Source of the DNA: an uncultured Porphyromonadaceae bacterium
GTDB lineage: Bacteria; Bacteroidota; Bacteroidia; Bacteroidales; Muribaculaceae
Assembly: GCA_947175225.1 (NCBI GenBank)
Contig: CAMWLX010000077.1
Location: forward strand, 1-11,171
Direction of reading: 5' to 3'
Length of the DNA stretch: 11,171 nt
The position numbers and the translations under genes are program-made. Position 1 is the stretch's first letter. Each line of letters starts with the position of its first letter. The notes beneath the pieces are model-generated. The model did not search any database and was not told the origin of the DNA. It saw nothing but the letters and a program-made list of their open reading frames with translations. Positions 8,701 through 11,171 of the stretch are shown here, one piece after another.

Positions 8701-9313
8701 CATCCCGATAGCATCCGGGCTGGTTAAGCTCATGACTCGAAAGGCCGGTACCGGCAGCTGGAGAATATGGCTGGATTGTATAGCCTTTGTAGAGATAACC
8801 CTTATCGTAAAGTTGGCGAAGCAGCCACCACACCGATTCAATATAGGAATTATCATAAGTGATATAAGGATTGTCGAGATCAACCCAATACCCCATCTTG
8901 TGAGTAAGGTCGGTCCATTCCTTAGTATATTTCATCACCTCGCGACGGCATGCTGCATTGTATTCTTCTACAGAAATTTTCTTGCCGATGTCTTCCTTTG
9001 TGATACCGAGTGTTTTTTCAACTCCAAGTTCAACGGGCAGACCATGAGTGTCCCAACCAGCCTTACGCTTTACATGGAAACCCTTCATTGTCTTATACCG
9101 GCAGAAGATATCCTTGATGGTGCGTGCCATCACATGGTGGATTCCCGGCATTCCGTTGGCAGATGGAGGTCCTTCGAAGAAGACGAAGGTAGGACAACCT
9201 TTACGGACATCCATAGATGTCTCGAAGAGATTATGCTTATCCCATATCTCAAGAATCTCCTTATTTACATTGGAGAGATTGAGAGGGGTTGAATATTCTT
9301 TGAATTTTTTCAT
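5753..9313 (-). CDS. ileS: Isoleucyl-tRNA synthetase, IleRS2 type with altered HIGH motif
   Basis: Charges tRNA-Ile with isoleucine and edits mischarged valine; an essential cytoplasmic class I synthetase of 1186 residues. The class I signature, normally HxGH, reads GIHH at residues 57-60 (bases 9134-9145), within PPSANGMPGIHH. The second signature is KMSKR at 733-737 (7103-7117), the form typical of IleRS2 rather than the KMSKS of IleRS1. The CP1 editing domain shows WTTTPWTLPSN at 234-244 and GTGIVHIAPTFGADD at 380-394. SRSRYWGTPLPIW (563-575) returns to the catalytic core, and SNWYVRLNRKRFW begins the anticodon-binding part. A long C-terminal domain follows, without the zinc-binding cysteines of IleRS1. 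Together these place it in the eukaryote-like, mupirocin-tolerant IleRS2 group. The start codon follows an A-rich leader without Shine-Dalgarno, 36 bases after the ddl stop, so it is probably in one operon with ddl and lspA. Confidence 0.98.
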   Translation of the reverse strand: MKKFKEYSTPLNLSNVNKEILEIWDKHNLFETSMDVRKGCPTFVFFEGPPSANGMPGIHHVMARTIKDIFCRYKTMKGFHVKRKAGWDTHGLPVELGVEKTLGITKEDIGKKISVEEYNAACRREVMKYTKEWTDLTHKMGYWVDLDNPYITYDNSYIESVWWLLRQLYDKGYLYKGYTIQPYSPAAGTGLSSHELNQPGCYRDVKDTTATALFKILDPKEKMKGWGLPYFMAWTTTPWTLPSNTALCVGPKFDYVAIRTYNPYTGTPITVVMAEVLVPTYFKPEGAKLPLADYKHGDKVLPYEIVGKWKGADLVGMHYSQLMPWVKPTEKVNEFSADYVKDYAALHPEKCYEVGSDRFVEISEEAFRVIPGDYVTTDDGTGIVHIAPTFGADDAKVAKAAGIPALYMINKRGETRPMVDLTGKYYTLDELAPEFVEKCVNVNLYSRHAGDYVKNAYDPKFNEGGKYDEAAASKAEDLNVVLCMEMKQAGEVFSIAKHVHNYPHCWRTDKPILYYPLDSWFIRTPEARERLIALNKTIKWKPESTGSGRFGKWLENVQDWNLSRSRYWGTPLPIWRTEDGKEEICIGSYQDLYDEIEKAVKAGVMKENPFAAKGFVPGDYSKENYDKIDPHRPYVDEITLVSPTGRPMKRELDLIDVWFDSGAMPYAQCHYPFENKEALDSHEIYPADFIAEGVDQTRGWFFTLHAIAGMVFDSVSYKAVISNGLVLDKNGNKMSKRLGNAIDPFGNIEKFGSDPVRWYMISNSSPWDNLKYDEDGVVEVSRKLFSTLYNTYKFFAQYANVDGFTGDEAQVPVADRPEIDRWVLSLLNSLVAEVEKDLDDYEPTKAARAIETFVNDNLSNWYVRLNRKRFWAGEMDTDKLAAYQTLYTCLKTVALLMAPFAPFYADRLYTDLTVGADEGDGYASVHLADFPLSDSALVDPALERRMALAQVATSLVLALRRKVNIKVRQPLGQLLIPAIDAAQKADLEAIAPLVAAEVNVKEVKIVDNEESGLVKKVKADFKKLGPRYGKVMKDLGKAITAMSAEQIALLEREGKIEFPEINGNPVVTLEDVEIIPEDVPGWLVANEGNVTVALDVTVTDALRNEGLARDLINRIQNIRKDSDFAITDRVKVILSDTPEVAECLKEYKDYIASQVLADSIELATEVPTPAKELDIDGMKLLANVVR

Positions 9314-9349
9314 TTTTTATCGTTGTACGTTGTTGTTCTATTTTATTTT

Positions 9350-10546
9350 TTAGAATTTGGAACCTTTTGCTCCTTTGACTCCACCTTTTCCTCCACCTCC
9401 AAGTGCAAAGATATTGCGGTCGTAACTGAATGTCTTGCGCTCCACTTCACGCTTACGTTTAAGAGCGAGCTGGACGAGTTTATCCATCAGGTCGGCAAAT
9501 TTAATTCCGGTAGCCTCCCAAAGATAATATGAAAGAGATCCTGGAATAGTATTGATCTCGTTAACGTAAATCTGACCATCTTTCTCGTCGATCATCACGT
9601 CGACACGGCTTACGCCATGGCAAGAAAGCACACGGAATGTCTCGCAAGCAAGATGCTGGACGCGATCAGATGTCTCTTTCGGAAGATCAGCGGGGATGCG
9701 CTTTTCACTGGCAGCCATCCCTTCATTGCCTCCTCGGTATTTCTCATCGTAGCTCAGGAAATCCCCTTTAGAAATGGGTTCTTCGCAAACTGAAGGTTGA
9801 TAATCATCACAGTCACCAAGCACTGAGCAGTTGATCTCTTTCATTTTTTCAAGCATATGCTCTACGATGACACGTTGGGAGAAACGGCAAGCATTATCTA
9901 CTTTCTCAATAAGTGACTGACGGTCACCGGCTTTCCCAATGCCGACACTCGATCCAAGATTTGCCGGTTTTACTATGACCGGATAACCAATCTTAGTTTC
10001 AATTTTTTCTATGAGTTCATCTCGCTTGCGGCTCCATTCCTTATCGGTAAACCAAACGTAATCGACAACCGGGACACCAGATTCGCGTAGAATCATCTTC
10101 ATGGTGATCTTATCCATCCCGTTGGCAGAACTCAGAGTGTTGCAACCTGCAAATGGGATTCCTATCGTCTCAAGAAGACCTTCAAAGACGCCGTCTTCGC
10201 CATTAGTACCGTGAAGAACCGGAATTGCTACATGGAGTTCTGCAACAACAGGATCTTTCTTTGAGAAAATACCTCCCTTGGTATTGACACGATAAAGATT
10301 TAAATCACCATATTCCGGACGCATATAGACTTCCTCAGCATTTGCTACGAGGGAGTTCATATCACGATAGTTGCGAATGTTCAGAAGGTTGTCTCCAGTA
10401 TACCATCGACCCTGCTTTGAGATGTAGATAGGTATTATATTATATTTTTCCTGATTGAACGCACTAATGGCTTGCAGGGCAGAGATAACTGAGATCTCAT
10501 GCTCCACACTTCTGCCACCGAAAAAAACTGCTACGTTAGTTTTCAT
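9350..10546 (-). CDS. ddl: D-alanine--D-alanine ligase (ATP-grasp) with a Gly/Lys-rich C-terminal tail
   Basis: Joins two D-alanines using ATP to supply the end of the peptidoglycan stem peptide; cytoplasmic. Motifs in order: FFGGRSVEHEIS (residues 8-19, with Glu15), HGTNGEDG (112-119), ATP-binding VKPANLGSS (192-200), omega-loop SYDEKY (265-270) with the tyrosine expected of dipeptide-forming ligases, RVDVMID (314-320) and magnesium-binding VNEINTIPG (328-336). The sequence after it, SLSYYLWEATG, resembles the Ddl branch of Firmicutes more than the shorter (about 325-residue) Ddl I remember from Bacteroides, so this may be a second or replacement ligase. At 398 residues it is long; residues about 364-398 form a basic tail ending in GGGGKGGVKGAKGSKF. 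An in-frame TAG upstream supports ATG 10546 as the start. A promoter candidate lies about 75 bases upstream, making ddl the likely first gene of the ddl-ileS-lspA-lipoprotein operon. Confidence 0.94.
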   Translation of the reverse strand: MKTNVAVFFGGRSVEHEISVISALQAISAFNQEKYNIIPIYISKQGRWYTGDNLLNIRNYRDMNSLVANAEEVYMRPEYGDLNLYRVNTKGGIFSKKDPVVAELHVAIPVLHGTNGEDGVFEGLLETIGIPFAGCNTLSSANGMDKITMKMILRESGVPVVDYVWFTDKEWSRKRDELIEKIETKIGYPVIVKPANLGSSVGIGKAGDRQSLIEKVDNACRFSQRVIVEHMLEKMKEINCSVLGDCDDYQPSVCEEPISKGDFLSYDEKYRGGNEGMAASEKRIPADLPKETSDRVQHLACETFRVLSCHGVSRVDVMIDEKDGQIYVNEINTIPGSLSYYLWEATGIKFADLMDKLVQLALKRKREVERKTFSYDRNIFALGGGGKGGVKGAKGSKF

Positions 10547-10626
10547 AATCAGCTATTTGTCATTTAGAAACTCATCAATTTCATGCCTGGCTTCATCCTT
10601 ATGGATGTTCAGACCCTAACAAACTG

Positions 10627-10658
10627 CAAAATTAATAAAAAACGTTGTAAAAAGGAAA
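10627..10658 (-). promoter_or_regulatory. Candidate Bacteroidetes-type promoter for ddl and the downstream operon
   Basis: On the minus strand, TAATTTTG (10634 to 10627) fits the Bacteroidetes -7 consensus TAnnTTTG. TTTC (10658 to 10655) lies 20 bases upstream as a 3-of-4 match to the -33 TTTG. The surroundings are very AT-rich, and an 8-base direct repeat ATTTTTCA (+ strand 10658-10665 and 10669-10676) overlaps the upstream side. Transcription would start near 10620, giving a leader of roughly 75 bases before ddl. That leader contains a small hairpin (CATCC 10594-10598 with GGATG 10603-10607). Isolated -7 matches occur by chance, but position and spacing make this one credible. Confidence 0.5.
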
Positions 10659-10686
10659 TTTTTCAAAGATTTTTCATCCTATCATC

Positions 10687-10750
10687 TCAACTTTCGCACA
10701 CACTGAAATATCATGCAAATTGCGCATAGACGCAAAGCTTGGAAAGTTGA
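10687..10750. repeat. Nested inverted repeat in the PepSY-ddl intergenic region
   Basis: A perfect 9-base inverted repeat, TCAACTTTC (10687-10695) and GAAAGTTGA (10742-10750), begins 6 bases after the stop codon of the PepSY-like gene. The 46 bases between the arms hold a smaller hairpin: on the minus strand TTGCG and CGCAA pair around a 6-base loop (about 10720-10735). It is probably the 3' untranslated structure of the PepSY-like transcript. No T-run follows the outer stem, so it is not a standard intrinsic terminator. The rest of the 210-base intergenic region (10547-10756) holds the ddl promoter candidate and leader and nothing else I can identify. Confidence 0.45.
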
Positions 10751-10756
10751 ATTATT

Positions 10757-11171
10757 TCAATCGTCAATCTTCATACTTTTGAATTGACCGAGAAGATTGA
10801 AAGTAAGCTTCACGTCGTCGGAGAGTTTCACTTCATATTTAGTCGAAGTTTTCTCTATTTTTACAATCTTCACATCAGGAAAGTTTTTCTTCACATAAGT
10901 TCTGATTGTCTTAGGAATGATACCTTCAGGCACTTCCCTTGTCTTGCAATCGACTGACGTCCATTTGCCGGCATTGTTGAATTCAATTTTTGTGCCATTT
11001 ACAAGCTTTACGTCATAATCAGTCTTCTTAAGAAGATGCTTATCGGTCTTCACCATCCCCACTTTAGCTTTTGGGAAATACTGAGTCAGGAAATTCTGAG
11101 CAGCTTCTGGAAGATCATTACGATTGATCGAATATTTATCTTGGGCATATCCTGCCATAACACTGAATAGC
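10757..11171 (-). CDS. PepSY-like (DUF2874) periplasmic protein, 5' end outside the window
   Basis: Small exported protein built of two tandem PepSY-like repeats, a beta-lactamase-inhibitor-protein-like fold common in Bacteroidetes; function unknown. The frame stays open to the right edge: upstream of the Met at 11156-11158 the codons read L-F-S-V, continuing into M-A-G-Y-A-Q. This is the end of a signal peptide with probable cleavage after GYA, so that Met is not the start and the true start lies beyond the window. Counting from that Met, repeat 1 spans about 16-70 (LPEAAQNFLTQYFPKAKV ... YDVKLVNGTKIEFNNAGKW) and repeat 2 about 81-131 (IPKTIRTYVKKNFPDVKI ... YEVKLSDDVKLTFNLLGQF); the matching order of motifs shows an internal duplication. 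The mature part is lysine-rich. It is separated from ddl by 210 bases and is probably its own transcription unit. Confidence 0.87.
   Translation of the reverse strand, partial: LFSVMAGYAQDKYSINRNDLPEAAQNFLTQYFPKAKVGMVKTDKHLLKKTDYDVKLVNGTKIEFNNAGKWTSVDCKTREVPEGIIPKTIRTYVKKNFPDVKIVKIEKTSTKYEVKLSDDVKLTFNLLGQFKSMKIDD

Noticed and set aside
8732..9292. Long open frame (186 codons) antisense to ileS, and another of 157 codons at 8159-8632.
   Set aside because: Both lie wholly inside the clearly real ileS gene on the other strand; their translations show no domain and look like shadow reading of its codons.
9406..9413. Minus-strand TATCTTTG inside the 3' end of ddl, a possible internal promoter for ileS.
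   Set aside because: It fits TAnnTTTG but has no -33 element at the right distance and encodes the Ddl residues I-F-A; such matches are expected by chance.
9350..10546. Van-type D-Ala-D-Lac ligase (glycopeptide resistance).
   Set aside because: The omega-loop SYDEKY keeps the tyrosine of ordinary Ddl enzymes, and no vanH- or vanX-like genes are adjacent.
10574..10606. Ten-codon open frame (MKPGMKLMSF) in the ddl leader as a possible attenuation peptide.
   Set aside because: There is no usable ribosome-binding distance, no run of regulatory codons and no terminator/antiterminator pair nearby.
10594..10607. Small CATCC/GGATG hairpin in the ddl leader as a riboswitch.
   Set aside because: A single 5-bp stem with a 4-base loop; the leader of about 75 bases shows no known aptamer layout.
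1..11171. CRISPR arrays, insertion sequences, phage or defence genes.
   Set aside because: No spaced repeats, transposase motifs, terminal inverted repeats with target duplications or defence domains were seen; nearly all of the window is occupied by recognisable chromosomal genes.

Overview
The window looks like chromosomal core sequence from a member of the Bacteroidales, perhaps close to Muribaculaceae. The family-level placement is an inference from gene content and protein style, not from a search. Supporting points are a DUF4296-type lipoprotein directly behind lspA, a two-repeat PepSY-like periplasmic protein, a long eukaryote-like isoleucyl-tRNA synthetase (IleRS2 type), an LspA with an insertion between its two catalytic aspartates, mostly absent Shine-Dalgarno sequences, and one promoter candidate of the Bacteroidetes TTTG / TAnnTTTG kind. 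There are no tRNA or rRNA genes, CRISPR arrays, insertion sequences or phage genes.

Layout. The left part (1-4309) reads rightward: the C-terminal two thirds of an M13 zinc metallopeptidase (cut by the window edge), aroE (shikimate dehydrogenase), a short ComEC/Rec2-type membrane protein and a SprT-like zinc metalloprotease. Spacing is tight (7-bp overlap, 17-bp gap, 21-bp gap), so these could be one transcription unit. The right part (4168-11171) reads leftward. First comes a PepSY-like secreted protein that runs off the right edge, then a 210-bp intergenic region with a likely promoter, then a compact series ddl - ileS - lspA - DUF4296 lipoprotein (gaps of 36, about 5 and 8 bp). The two blocks converge, and their last genes overlap tail to tail by 142 bp.

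How the genes fit together. The leftward operon combines peptidoglycan precursor synthesis (Ddl), isoleucine charging (IleS), lipoprotein signal peptide removal (LspA) and a lipoprotein that should be an LspA substrate. The rightward block combines aromatic amino acid synthesis, a periplasmic peptidase, a DNA-uptake-type channel and a SprT-like protease, with no obvious single pathway.

Most notable points: (1) the IleRS class I signature reads Gly-Ile-His-His instead of His-x-Gly-His, the swapped form linked to very high mupirocin resistance; (2) a 142-bp antisense coding overlap, with wobble positions facing each other and the peptide RPAGR encoded on both strands; (3) a ComEC-like protein ending right after its membrane domain; (4) a glycine/lysine tail on Ddl; (5) a nested inverted repeat just after the PepSY gene. 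I see no clear new defence or mobile system here.
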